Origin: Bryobacterales bacterium
GTDB lineage: Bacteria > Acidobacteriota > Terriglobia > Bryobacterales > Bryobacteraceae
NCBI GenBank assembly: GCA_003136575.1
Contig: PLEX01000193.1
Coordinates: 1-41,249, forward strand
Direction of reading: 5' to 3'
DNA length: 41,249 nucleotides
Both the position numbers and the translations under genes were made by a program. This document shows positions 31,050-38,929 of the stretch, in pieces; the first letter of the stretch is position 1; every line of letters begins with the position of its first letter. The notes below the pieces were generated by a model. The model did no database searches. It saw only the letters and a list, made by a program, of their open reading frames with translations, and was not told the origin of the DNA.

Positions 31050-32342
31050 TCACGCAAGAGGCATTCCCGCGCTCACGCTCGCGCGCGGCGGCCCGATCTT
31101 CAATTTGCGCTGCCGCGTAGCACCCGCGCTCTTCGCCTCAAGGCGCGCGTGCCGCTGCCGCAATGAATCACAATCGGCAATCTGCCGCGCCGCGCGCACG
31201 CACTCGATCGCCATCGCGAAACTCCGCTCCTTATGCTCGTAATGCCGCGCGAGTTCTTCGTATGCCCGGACACGGAACGGATTCGGGGAGAGTGAGAGAT
31301 CTGTGAATGTCGCCAGCGCCGCGTGCGTCAGCCCCTGCTTCTTCTCGATCATGCCCGCGGCGTAGACCGCGGCGAAGAGGTGCTCGTCCGGCATCCCCAT
31401 ATCGATGGCGCGGCGAAACAGCTGATGGGCTTCCGCGAGCCGCCCGGACGCCTGAAGCCATCGCGCCAGTCCCAGCAGATCCAATCCATGGCGGGCGCGA
31501 ACCTTCGCCGGATCGCGAAACGCCTCCGGAATCACGCCCGTCAGGCAGGCGAGCGAAACGATGTCCAGCACATTGTGATGAAAGATGGGCGGCAGCCTGT
31601 GGGCGCGCCGCGTGCGCAGATACTCGAAATAACAATACGGAATCATCTCGCCGGGAATGTCGCCTTCGCGCTCATAGCCGAGGATCTGAGTCTCCAGATT
31701 CACCAGACGGCAGGTCTCCAGACGCAGGCGGAACAAGCGCCGCGCGCCGTAGAGCAGATCGAGGTGTTCCAACCGCCCGAAGGGGTGACGCGTGCGGCAC
31801 ATGGTGTAGCGGGTTTCGAGCAGCGGCTGGTCATAGGACCGGCCGTTATACGTGATCAGCACGTCGAACCGCGCGACCATTTCCGCCAGCGAATGCAGCA
31901 CGGAGGCTTCCTCGCTGTAATCGCGCATGAAAAACTGGCGCACGCGGAAGCCGTCGTCTGCGATGAAGCCGGCCCCGATCAGGAATGCGTAGGTGCCGGA
32001 TCCGCCCGCCAGTCCGGTCGTCTCAGTGTCGAGAAAAAGCCAGCGGCGGGGCGAAGCCGAGGGAATTGCGCCGTCGGATAGCGCAGCGAGAAGATCGTCT
32101 GGCAGAGTCGCAAGATCCGACATATCGGCGCTGCCGTGCAGATGACCGTGGGCGAAACGCCGTTCCGTTTCGAAATGACTGCCGAAGGGCGTGAATACGA
32201 CCTGTCCGGAAACCAGATCTTCGATCAGGCCGCGGGAGCCTGGCGCAACCGCACGCGGCATCGCGTTCGATAGTGGCGGGTACCGCGCATTGATCCCGTC
32301 AACCGTGTTCCTGAGATGAGCGAGTTGTTCCCGAATGTCCAT
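31050..32342 (-). CDS. RNase H-fold exonuclease-like protein with TPR-like tail
   Basis: A 430-residue cytosolic protein with a central ribonuclease H-like domain (YprB/RNase_H_2 type). Acidic residues expected for metal binding are visible: Asp105 and Glu107 in LFLDTETTGLAGGSGTYAFLIG, Asp171 in NGRSYDQPLL, and Asp260 in HHNVLDIVSL, in line with a 3'-5' exonuclease or single-strand nuclease. The C-terminal 150 residues are helix-rich and TPR-like (LLGLARWLQASGRLAEAHQLFRRAID, MIEKKQGLTHAALATFTDLS). A TATATT box (minus strand, 32384-32389) about 40 bp upstream is a plausible promoter, within a 106-bp region shared with the divergent galE gene. Its activity is inferred. Confidence 0.85.
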   Translation of the reverse strand: MDIREQLAHLRNTVDGINARYPPLSNAMPRAVAPGSRGLIEDLVSGQVVFTPFGSHFETERRFAHGHLHGSADMSDLATLPDDLLAALSDGAIPSASPRRWLFLDTETTGLAGGSGTYAFLIGAGFIADDGFRVRQFFMRDYSEEASVLHSLAEMVARFDVLITYNGRSYDQPLLETRYTMCRTRHPFGRLEHLDLLYGARRLFRLRLETCRLVNLETQILGYEREGDIPGEMIPYCYFEYLRTRRAHRLPPIFHHNVLDIVSLACLTGVIPEAFRDPAKVRARHGLDLLGLARWLQASGRLAEAHQLFRRAIDMGMPDEHLFAAVYAAGMIEKKQGLTHAALATFTDLSLSPNPFRVRAYEELARHYEHKERSFAMAIECVRAARQIADCDSLRQRHARLEAKSAGATRQRKLKIGPPRASVSAGMPLA

Positions 32343-32436
32343 TGGATGCGTGGTTTCGCCGTTGTTTCGCCCGTCTCATGTTCCAATATAACGCGAATAG
32401 GTCGAGTGGAAATGGGCCAGGAATAAGGCGAACGCA

Positions 32437-32449
32437 TACAATGTGGAGG
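32437..32449 (+). promoter_or_regulatory. TACAAT minus-10 element before galE (leaderless start)
   Basis: TACAAT at 32437-32442 is followed by GTGGAG and then GTG 32449. Transcription starting about 7 nt after the hexamer would begin at GTG 32449, so that codon is favoured over GTG 32443, which would lie upstream of the transcript. Confidence 0.5.
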
Positions 32450-33435
32450 TGCCGACGAAAAAACGAATTCTGGTGACCGGCGGAGCCGGGTACATCGGAT
32501 CGAACACAACGCTGCAGCTGCTCGACGCCGGTTATGACGTGGTTGTCGTCGACAATCTGTCCCGGGGACATCGTGGAGCCGTGGATCCCGAGCGACTGCG
32601 CGTCGTGAATCTGCTGGATACTGACGGGTTGGTTAAGGTAATGAACGAGGCGCCGTGCGAGGCGGTCATTCACTTCGCCGCTTACATCGCGGTCGGCGAG
32701 TCGATGAAGATACCCGAGGTCTACTTCCTGAACAACGTCGCCGGATCGCTTTCTCTGCTGACGGCAATGGTGCGAGTTGGGATCGGCAAGCTGGTCTTCT
32801 CGTCCACAGCCGCCGTGTATGGCATGCCCGAACGCGTTCCCATTGCTGAGACCGCGCCTTATGCGCCTGTGAACGCGTACGGCGAATCGAAAGTGATGGT
32901 GGAAAAGCTGCTCCATTGGTTCGACCAGATCCACGGCCTGCGCAGCATTTGCCTCCGCTATTTCAACGCCGCCGGCGCGGACCCCGCCGGGCGCGCGGGC
33001 GAAAGCCATGAGCCTGAGACGCACCTGATTCCGCTACTGTTCCGCGCGATTCGAACCGGCGTTCCGGTCACCCTTTACGGCGACGACTACGACACTCCGG
33101 ACGGAACCTGCATTCGCGATTACATCCACGTAACCGACCTGGCTGGCGCGCATATGCTGGCCGTCGAAGCGCTTTCGGCGGGGAGTCCGTCGAGAAAATT
33201 CAACGCGGGAACCGGACGCGGATTCTCCGTGCGCGAGGTCCTGACGGCGGTGCAGGACGTTACGGGGAGCGCGGTGCCGCACCAGATCGGGCCACGGCGA
33301 GAGGGCGATCCACCGATGCTGGTTGCGGATTCCGGGAGATTGCAGGAGGATTTGGGGTGGGTCCCGAGGTACTCCGATATCAGGACAATTGTAGAAACCG
33401 GGTGGCGATGGGAAGTGGAGGGACTGCGCGGGTAG
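32449..33435 (+). CDS. galE: UDP-glucose 4-epimerase
   Basis: Interconverts UDP-glucose and UDP-galactose (or the N-acetyl forms) for polysaccharide or glycoconjugate synthesis; cytosolic. The Rossmann motif TGGAGYIG is at the N-terminus, the catalytic Ser-Thr in VFSSTAAVYG and the YxxxK pair in NAYGESKVMVEK (Tyr144/Lys148 from GTG 32449), then YFNAAGADPAGRAGESHEPETHLIP and CIRDYIHVTDLAGAHMLAVE. All are typical of bacterial GalE, and the length (328) is standard. An alternative GTG two codons upstream (32443) would give 330 residues. The gene is divergent from the RNase H-fold gene; nothing downstream indicates an exopolysaccharide cluster. Confidence 0.95.
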   Translation: MPTKKRILVTGGAGYIGSNTTLQLLDAGYDVVVVDNLSRGHRGAVDPERLRVVNLLDTDGLVKVMNEAPCEAVIHFAAYIAVGESMKIPEVYFLNNVAGSLSLLTAMVRVGIGKLVFSSTAAVYGMPERVPIAETAPYAPVNAYGESKVMVEKLLHWFDQIHGLRSICLRYFNAAGADPAGRAGESHEPETHLIPLLFRAIRTGVPVTLYGDDYDTPDGTCIRDYIHVTDLAGAHMLAVEALSAGSPSRKFNAGTGRGFSVREVLTAVQDVTGSAVPHQIGPRREGDPPMLVADSGRLQEDLGWVPRYSDIRTIVETGWRWEVEGLRG

Positions 33436-33555
33436 GCGTGCCGCCGGCCAAAGAAGATGAATTAGTCTTTTTTCGGTTTTTAATGGATCGTGTTTTTGGG
33501 CTGGGGTCGTCGCGGTACGCCGTATGCTCGTTTGGGTGTTAACGCCTGGCCGGCA

Positions 33556-33598
33556 GAGGGTACTATAACCCCAACACCCTCTTAGCGGATTTAGCGGA
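33556..33598 (+). promoter_or_regulatory. Inverted and direct repeats upstream of the PEP-CTERM gene
   Basis: GAGGGT (33556-33561) and ACCCTC (33576-33581) form a 6-bp stem with a 14-nt loop, directly followed by two copies of TTAGCGGA (33582-33589 and 33591-33598) spaced by 9 bp. They lie 88-130 bp before the PEP-CTERM start. A TATAGT at 33632-33637 is a possible minus-10. The stem might instead be the galE terminator. Confidence 0.35.
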
Positions 33599-33685
33599 GG
33601 AATCTCTTGGTTCTTTTGGGCTTGGCTGTAGTATAGTCATACTTGGCTGGGCGTATTGCGTCCGGCTCGGAGGAAGATTATACCG

Positions 33686-34657
33686 ATGCACCGAAACGTT
33701 GGTGTTTTCATAATCGGACTAGCGGCAATCGCCAATCTGCACGCGGGGTATATCCAGATCGGCGGCAATACGGGGTTGACGTCGACAAACTCGAACGGTA
33801 TGGTCGGGACAACTGGTGGATTTGGAGAGAATGCCTACGGTTCGACCCTCTGGCAAGGAACGGCTGGCGGCGTTAACGAGACCGGCTCGGGAGTTCTTTG
33901 TGCCGGCGCTACCGTCAGTACTTGCAGCGCCACTACAGGAATGCCTTCGGGAGAGGCGTCCAACGAATTTGCGGCTGCGAACGGTGTTACGTTCTCGATG
34001 CTCAATGAGCAAATCGGCAACACGAACGAGAATCTCTGGGTGGCGCCGCAGGACGGCACTAGCACCGTCACAATCCCGATAGGGATCTTTGGCGTGACCA
34101 ATGCGTACACCATGATTAACGACGAGTACGGGGTCGCTAATCAGAGTCCGACAACGGTAACGTTCGACTTCCTGAACCCTGCCAACGACCTTACCTTTAC
34201 GTTGGTGAATGGCACGGTGATCCGCGATACCTTCGATTGCACCGGCGGAACGGGCCTCGGTGTCAACTGCACGCAGTACGCGAGTTCGCTCGTTACTACT
34301 AACATGTATGGGGAAAACGGAGCGAGTTTGGGTGCCATCGCCCCGACCGTCACGCCGAACGTTACCGCCTTCAACGTATGGACGGGGACTTACAGCTATG
34401 GCACAGGCAACTACACAAACACGAATGGTAATTTGTATCTGGACGCGCAGGACTTCTACCTCGGTCCTGCATCGGCCAATGACACGCTTGAGAGTATTGT
34501 GATTTCGGACACCGCTGGCAGTGCCGTCAAGACGAGCAGGGACGGGCTTTCCGCGATAACAGTTCAGACCACGAGCGCCCCTGAACCATCGACCGTTGTT
34601 CTCTTCGTCACTGGTATTGGCGCTGTCGCCATGCGTCGTCGCCGGAACCAGCTATAG
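33686..34657 (+). CDS. Exported PEP-CTERM sorting domain protein
   Basis: Surface protein of 323 residues, start chosen because GGAGGAA lies 10 nt upstream and the signal peptide (MHRNVGVFIIGLAAIANLHA) then begins at once. The mature part is Gly/Thr/Asn-rich with few charged residues, as in secreted matrix proteins. The C-terminus has all three parts of a PEP-CTERM signal: the PEP motif in APEPST, a membrane helix (VVLFVTGIGAVAM) and an arginine tail (RRRRNQL), predicting cleavage by an exosortase and export to a surface polymer. No exosortase gene is in the window. Four Cys residues near positions 73-80 and 188-197 may form disulfides. Confidence 0.9.
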   Translation: MHRNVGVFIIGLAAIANLHAGYIQIGGNTGLTSTNSNGMVGTTGGFGENAYGSTLWQGTAGGVNETGSGVLCAGATVSTCSATTGMPSGEASNEFAAANGVTFSMLNEQIGNTNENLWVAPQDGTSTVTIPIGIFGVTNAYTMINDEYGVANQSPTTVTFDFLNPANDLTFTLVNGTVIRDTFDCTGGTGLGVNCTQYASSLVTTNMYGENGASLGAIAPTVTPNVTAFNVWTGTYSYGTGNYTNTNGNLYLDAQDFYLGPASANDTLESIVISDTAGSAVKTSRDGLSAITVQTTSAPEPSTVVLFVTGIGAVAMRRRRNQL

Positions 34658-34727
34658 CTTGCCACTACAGTTTCATAAGATAACGAATTCGAGGACCCTC
34701 GAGGTTCAAATCGGGGATTTTCTTTGG

Positions 34728-35228
34728 TTAGCGCCAATATTCCGGCTTGTACCGCGCGTCAAACGCTGCCGGGTTCGTGAAAGCGGTATATTTTCGGCTC
34801 ACATCGGGGGCCTCGTTTAACGCGATCCCGTGGTGCTCCACCCATGCATGGCCCTCAAGCTTTCCTTCGGACTTGCGAAAGCCCACGCGGAGATTCGTTT
34901 CCACTCCCCGGCGGAGCAATAAAGCCCAGAGCGTGAGTGAACGCGTAAGGCACGTACCTTTGGTTCCCAGGTTTCGCCAGACAATTCCCTGGGCGCGCCG
35001 AACGGACAAAATGTGGACTTCAGGGAGGCGTTGCCGCCGCTGAACCGATGTTGCGGTCGCCCAGCGGCGCAGTAGCGATTGTGTCCTCGCCACTCCAAGT
35101 AACCGGAAGCCCGCTGAAACAAGAGTGGAGACAAGTGCCACCTCAAGGATCGCCCTCCGTCCCTCAGAGCCCTGCGAACGGAAGGCACGCGCTTTTCGCA
35201 AGGTGGTTGCCATCAAGACAAGTGCCAT
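34728..35228 (-). CDS. Lasso peptide B2-type leader peptidase (transglutaminase-like)
   Basis: A 166-residue cysteine protease of the lasso-peptide B2 family, which removes the leader from the precursor before ring closure. The expected catalytic residues are visible: Cys93 in GTCLTRSLTLWALLLRRG, His127 in GHAWVE and Asp142 in the NEAPDVSRKY segment, with the usual hydrophobic N-terminal helices. The ribosome site TTGAGGAAAG is about 10 nt before ATG 35228. It lies on the same strand as the precursor, cyclase and RRE genes but 1.6 kb from the cyclase, with the divergent sulfatase-like gene between them. Fold and role follow from the family; activity on the local precursor is inferred. Confidence 0.88.
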   Translation of the reverse strand: MALVLMATTLRKARAFRSQGSEGRRAILEVALVSTLVSAGFRLLGVARTQSLLRRWATATSVQRRQRLPEVHILSVRRAQGIVWRNLGTKGTCLTRSLTLWALLLRRGVETNLRVGFRKSEGKLEGHAWVEHHGIALNEAPDVSRKYTAFTNPAAFDARYKPEYWR

Positions 35229-35378
35229 TGTGACACACTTTCCTCAAGTTTGGCTCCAGGACTCCTGCGGTCTTTTGCCTCTGGAAGAACTCATGGAAAC
35301 GCAATAGACGTTCAGCCCTTCCCCGCGAGATGGCTGTTGTTAGTCTCTCCACTTTCCGGTATGCCAAACTGAGTTTGT

Positions 35379-36749
35379 ATGGCTCGTCCAAACCTGATTC
35401 TGCTCACTGTCGAGTGCTGGCGAAACGACCACTTCGGAGCGATGACGCCGAACCTGGCAAGGCTGGGCGAAGAGTCGGCGGTGTTCCAGGCGGCGTATGC
35501 GTCCGGAGGGTGGACACTGCCGTCTATGACGGCCCTTATGTCATCCGCCTACGCTTCCATGTTCGGCGGTGGCGCAGTATCTTTAGCTACTCCCGAGCGT
35601 CAGACACTGGCCGAGTGCCTGATGGACGGCGGGTACTGGACTGCGGGATGTGTAGCCAATCCGGTTTGCGGCATCAGCAACGGCTTTCACCGGGGTTTCG
35701 GTAAATTTCGCGACGAACGGCGGAAACCAGCTTTGGTTCCGGGAGAACAACCCGGCGAAACGCGAGACTGGCGCCGCATGGTGGAAAAAGGGATTTCCCC
35801 GCGCGATCTCGACACATTTTGCGACGCGGCCTACATGACCGATTTAGGGCTGAAGTGGGTTGAAATGCGCAAGACGGGTGAGCCGTATTTTTTGTGGCTC
35901 CACTATATGGATCCCCATTGGCCGTGCCTGACACCCGCGCCCCCCGCCGACCAGCAGCAGTTGTACGAGGCATGGCACGACCGCGAGATTTTCAACGCTG
36001 AAGTGATTCCCCGCAAAGGGCGGTACGACCCGGGTGAGAAAACAAGGCTCCGTTGGATAGAACGTTACCGGTTGGCGCTGGGTTCGGCTGATCGCGAGAT
36101 CGGCCGACTGCTGGACGGATTACGTACACGCCCGGACTGGAATAGTACAGTTGTAGCGGCCATCGGCGACCACGGCGAGGAATTTTTTGAGCATGGCGCC
36201 TGGCACCACTCATGGAACCGCTTGTACCGTGAGGGGATCCATGTTCCGCTTATTGTGCGTGTACCGGGTGTGGCGCCCTTAACGCTAACGCAACCGGTAT
36301 CCAACCTGGACATCGCTCCAACGATTCTGGACTATGCGGGTGCCGGCCAGCGATCGGGTGGTCGGCGGATGATGGGAAGGAGCCTTCGTCCATTGATTGA
36401 GGGCGTAAATGATGCCCCCCGCCCTATCTACTCGGAAATGATGAATCACCGAAACTCATTCTCTTACCTGCTGGCGATTCTCGACGACTCCTGGAAATAT
36501 ATCTACGACATCGACGACCCGCACCGGTCAAAGCTGTTCCATATTGCCAGCGATCCCGGCGAAGAGAACGATCTCCGCGAGAAATGTCCAGGGGTCTTCC
36601 GTCGCTTTGAAAGGATGCGGTTGTCACACGCGTCCCTCGGCCTTACGCGGCTCATGCAGCGCCGCGATCTGGAGGCTAAGAATGATCTCGACATGGATGA
36701 AACAATGAAGGAGCAAATGATCGCATTAGGATATCTGGCACCCACGTAG
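35379..36749 (+). CDS. Sulfatase/alkaline phosphatase-superfamily hydrolase, cytosolic
   Basis: A 456-residue enzyme of the sulfatase fold inserted between lasso genes on the opposite strand. Fold landmarks are PNLILLTVECW near the start, the nucleophile loop WTLPSM (residues 45-50), LHYMDPHWP, IGDHGEEFFEHG with the metal-binding Asp-His, and the C-terminal DIDDPHRSKLFHIASDPGEENDL. In sulfatases the nucleophile motif is (C/S)-x-P-S-R and the Cys/Ser becomes formylglycine; here the position is Thr46 (TLPSM), as in phosphotransferases and phosphodiesterases of the superfamily, so classical sulfatase activity is doubtful. There is no signal peptide. It shares a 150-bp divergent promoter region with the B2 gene. 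Confidence 0.85.
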   Translation: MARPNLILLTVECWRNDHFGAMTPNLARLGEESAVFQAAYASGGWTLPSMTALMSSAYASMFGGGAVSLATPERQTLAECLMDGGYWTAGCVANPVCGISNGFHRGFGKFRDERRKPALVPGEQPGETRDWRRMVEKGISPRDLDTFCDAAYMTDLGLKWVEMRKTGEPYFLWLHYMDPHWPCLTPAPPADQQQLYEAWHDREIFNAEVIPRKGRYDPGEKTRLRWIERYRLALGSADREIGRLLDGLRTRPDWNSTVVAAIGDHGEEFFEHGAWHHSWNRLYREGIHVPLIVRVPGVAPLTLTQPVSNLDIAPTILDYAGAGQRSGGRRMMGRSLRPLIEGVNDAPRPIYSEMMNHRNSFSYLLAILDDSWKYIYDIDDPHRSKLFHIASDPGEENDLREKCPGVFRRFERMRLSHASLGLTRLMQRRDLEAKNDLDMDETMKEQMIALGYLAPT

Positions 36750-36803
36750 CATCGGTGCACGGCCCCGGTTACCGGCATCTGACCCAACCCCGAATTGTCG
36801 CGC

Positions 36804-38645
36804 TCAGGCGTGAAATTCCGCGAACTGCCGAAGAAAGCAGATCGTGTAAATGGTCCTTGGTACCACATCCCGCGCCATCACGCTGCGGACGCCAGGCGCT
36901 ACGGGCTGAATCAGTCCTGCGAGGCGCGTCACGTCAATTACAGACCGGACCGGGTCTCCCGGTCCGATAGCCGCGACGAATTCCCGCGCCTTACCCAGTT
37001 GCGCGTTGTAGCGGTCGAAATAGTCGGGGGAGAACGGCAACTTCGTAGTGCGCCATTGAATCTTCCTCGGCAACACTCCCTCAAGAGACCCGCGGATCAG
37101 GTAGCGAGAGTATCCGTTCCGAACTTTCATGTCCGGAGGCGCCGACAGACAGAACTCAACGAGGCGCTTGTCCAGCAGAGGCAGACTTACACGTATTTGC
37201 CCTCCGACGGTACAGCCTGTGCGGCGCGCGCCGCCGAGCATGAAACGCCGGATGCTTGCAAGTTGTAATGCACGTTGATATGGAGAAGCCGACTGGACAA
37301 AAGGCCGCAGCGCGTCTCCGTTCTTGGCGAAATCGGAGGTCAAAAGCACAAACGAATCGGGGCGTCCGCCAGCGCGCCACGGGGTCAAGTCCCGCACTTG
37401 CCCTGCCATGTGCCGAAGTGGCGATATTCCCCGTATATTGCGGAGTTGCCGCAATTCGCGGATCAGGGTGGGCCAGCGAAATTTCGTCGCCAGTTCCGTG
37501 TAGTAGCGATGCCCGAAACAGGAAGGGCCCAGTTCACCCATGTATCCCTGGAGGATGACCCGCACTCCCCTGGCGCTCGCCACCCGCTCAAAAGATTCCA
37601 GGAGGTAGAAGCGGGAACCGCGCAAAGGTGCCATGGCAAACCGAGTGGGATCTTCGATCGAATCGAACGGCCCCTTTCCCTGCGCGGTAACGTACTCGAT
37701 CCGTACATTCGGCCATGTGCGAAATTCGTCGACGTATTCGCGCTCGTCGTTGAACTGCGCGCGCTTCTCCTCCGCCAGAACCGCGGACAGGGCGAGTAAA
37801 TCCTTGCCTTTCTTCTGAAGGCACAAGGCTGCGATGCTGGTAACGGCCGAAGAATCCAGCCCGCCGCTCAGTTCCGCCGCTACTGGCACTCCATCCGTTA
37901 ACCGTGCGTCGATCGCCTCAAAAAGAAGTTCGCGCAGAGCCTCAAGGATTTCTTCGGGGCGATGCGGAATAAGTTCCGTACGGATGGCAGGCTGCCAATA
38001 GGTCCTCGACCGAATTCCGGCGCAATCAATCGTCAGGGAAGAGGCTGCGGGCAGCGACTTGATGCCGTCATGGAAAGTATCCTCCGGATAGAAGTCATAG
38101 CCGCTATGAACGACCATACCGGCAAGTTTTCTACGGTTCAGTACGCGGGCGACGCCCGGAACCGCTAGGATCGACGCCGGATCGCCCCCAAACACTAAGC
38201 GAGTACCCCCTTGCCAGTAAAAAAACGGCCGCATTCCGAGGTGGTCGCGGCAACAAAACAGCCGCTTCTGGAGATTATTCCAGATCGCAAAGGCGAATTC
38301 TCCGAGGAGAAACGACCCACACTCATCTCCCCATTTCTGGTAAGCAAGGAGGAGTAGTAAGCTATCTGGAAATCGGGTCGCATCAGAATCCGGGATTCCG
38401 AGCCTGCCCAATAAATCCTTCCTATTGTGCAGGCGAACGTCTGCCGCGATCATTAAATGCGGTGCGAGGGATGAAGCGGGGAAATCAAATCCCGCTACAC
38501 TGCAGGGGTCTCGAAGAATCCAAGCGGAACTCCCCTCCGGAACAGACGGCCCGACCGGCGGACACACGGCGCTGCCAACCCACGCTAGGTCGGCTGGCGC
38601 GCCGAAATCCACAGCCCCCAATATGCCCAATGCCGTGGCCGTCAC
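36804..38645 (-). CDS. Lasso peptide cyclase (asparagine synthetase-like, C protein)
   Basis: A 613-residue ATP-dependent amide-bond enzyme of the asparagine-synthetase family, in lasso pathways the one that joins the N-terminal amine to an Asp/Glu side chain. The ATP-pyrophosphatase loop SGGLDSS is at residues 260-266, and the C-terminal half has VGGQIRVSLPLLDKRLVEFCLSAP with KVRNGYSRYLIRGSLEGVLP and FLRQFAEF at the end. The N-terminal glutaminase domain is short: no Cys2 nucleophile follows the start, as expected for cyclases that do not use glutamine. The start is GTG 38645, 36 nt after the precursor stop. Upstream GTGs in frame are absent. Confidence 0.88.
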   Translation of the reverse strand: MTATALGILGAVDFGAPADLAWVGSAVCPPVGPSVPEGSSAWILRDPCSVAGFDFPASSLAPHLMIAADVRLHNRKDLLGRLGIPDSDATRFPDSLLLLLAYQKWGDECGSFLLGEFAFAIWNNLQKRLFCCRDHLGMRPFFYWQGGTRLVFGGDPASILAVPGVARVLNRRKLAGMVVHSGYDFYPEDTFHDGIKSLPAASSLTIDCAGIRSRTYWQPAIRTELIPHRPEEILEALRELLFEAIDARLTDGVPVAAELSGGLDSSAVTSIAALCLQKKGKDLLALSAVLAEEKRAQFNDEREYVDEFRTWPNVRIEYVTAQGKGPFDSIEDPTRFAMAPLRGSRFYLLESFERVASARGVRVILQGYMGELGPSCFGHRYYTELATKFRWPTLIRELRQLRNIRGISPLRHMAGQVRDLTPWRAGGRPDSFVLLTSDFAKNGDALRPFVQSASPYQRALQLASIRRFMLGGARRTGCTVGGQIRVSLPLLDKRLVEFCLSAPPDMKVRNGYSRYLIRGSLEGVLPRKIQWRTTKLPFSPDYFDRYNAQLGKAREFVAAIGPGDPVRSVIDVTRLAGLIQPVAPGVRSVMARDVVPRTIYTICFLRQFAEFHA

Positions 38646-38681
38646 GGGAAGTATAGATAAAGTCGCATCCGAACCGTAGGG

Positions 38682-38855
38682 TCAGGAGTTTGCGGAACTC
38701 GCGTGATGGGTAGCATCCGAGCCTGCAAACACACTTGTTTGCACGACCGTGCTGATCCCTCCGAGAACCACCATTTTGGCTGGTTTCTTGTATGGCTTCC
38801 GGAATTGCCCCGGATTACCGCTTAATTTCGCTTCTTCGATTCTGGAGTCGTTCAT
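38682..38855 (-). CDS. Lasso-type RiPP precursor peptide (57 aa)
   Basis: Small ORF between the RRE and cyclase genes. ATG 38855 is chosen over ATG 38864 because GGAAGG lies 9 nt before it but directly abuts the earlier ATG. The leader half is charged (MNDSRIEEAKLSGNPGQFRK) and contains the YxxP motif (PYKKPAKMVVLGG) used by B1/RRE proteins of lasso systems. The tail, QTSVFAGSDATHHASSANS, is Ser/Ala-rich. It has only one acidic residue, Asp47 of the 57. A lasso ring of 7, 8 or 9 residues would therefore have to start at Ser41, Thr40 or Gln39; none is Gly and the usual penultimate leader Thr is not aligned. Product identity is inferred. Confidence 0.72.
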   Translation of the reverse strand: MNDSRIEEAKLSGNPGQFRKPYKKPAKMVVLGGISTVVQTSVFAGSDATHHASSANS

Positions 38856-38889
38856 ATTCGGCATCCTTCCCTCTACAAACAGGGGAATA

Positions 38890-38895
38890 ATTCTA
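38890..38895 (-). promoter_or_regulatory. TAGAAT minus-10 candidate for precursor gene
   Basis: On the minus strand TAGAAT occurs 34 nt before ATG 38855, leaving room for the GGAAGG ribosome site. This would give the precursor its own promoter inside the RRE-precursor gap, which matches the high expression usual for RiPP precursors. No clear minus-35 box. Confidence 0.35.
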
Positions 38896-38929
38896 GGCTA
38901 GCACAGAATGGGCCAGCCGCAGTTCGCCA

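Noticed and set aside
33644..33659. TGGCTG ... TTGC as a sigma-54 promoter for the PEP-CTERM gene
   Set aside because: The spacing between the GG and GC dinucleotides is 11 bp instead of the required 10.
34689..34702. TCGAG-GACC-CTCGA as a terminator between convergent genes
   Set aside because: The stem is only 5 bp and no T-run follows immediately; position alone is not enough.
34703..34712. GGTTCAAATC looks like a tRNA T-loop
   Set aside because: The 70 nt upstream do not form a D-arm, anticodon arm or acceptor stem, and the site sits between convergent genes next to a small CGAGG/CCTCG stem.
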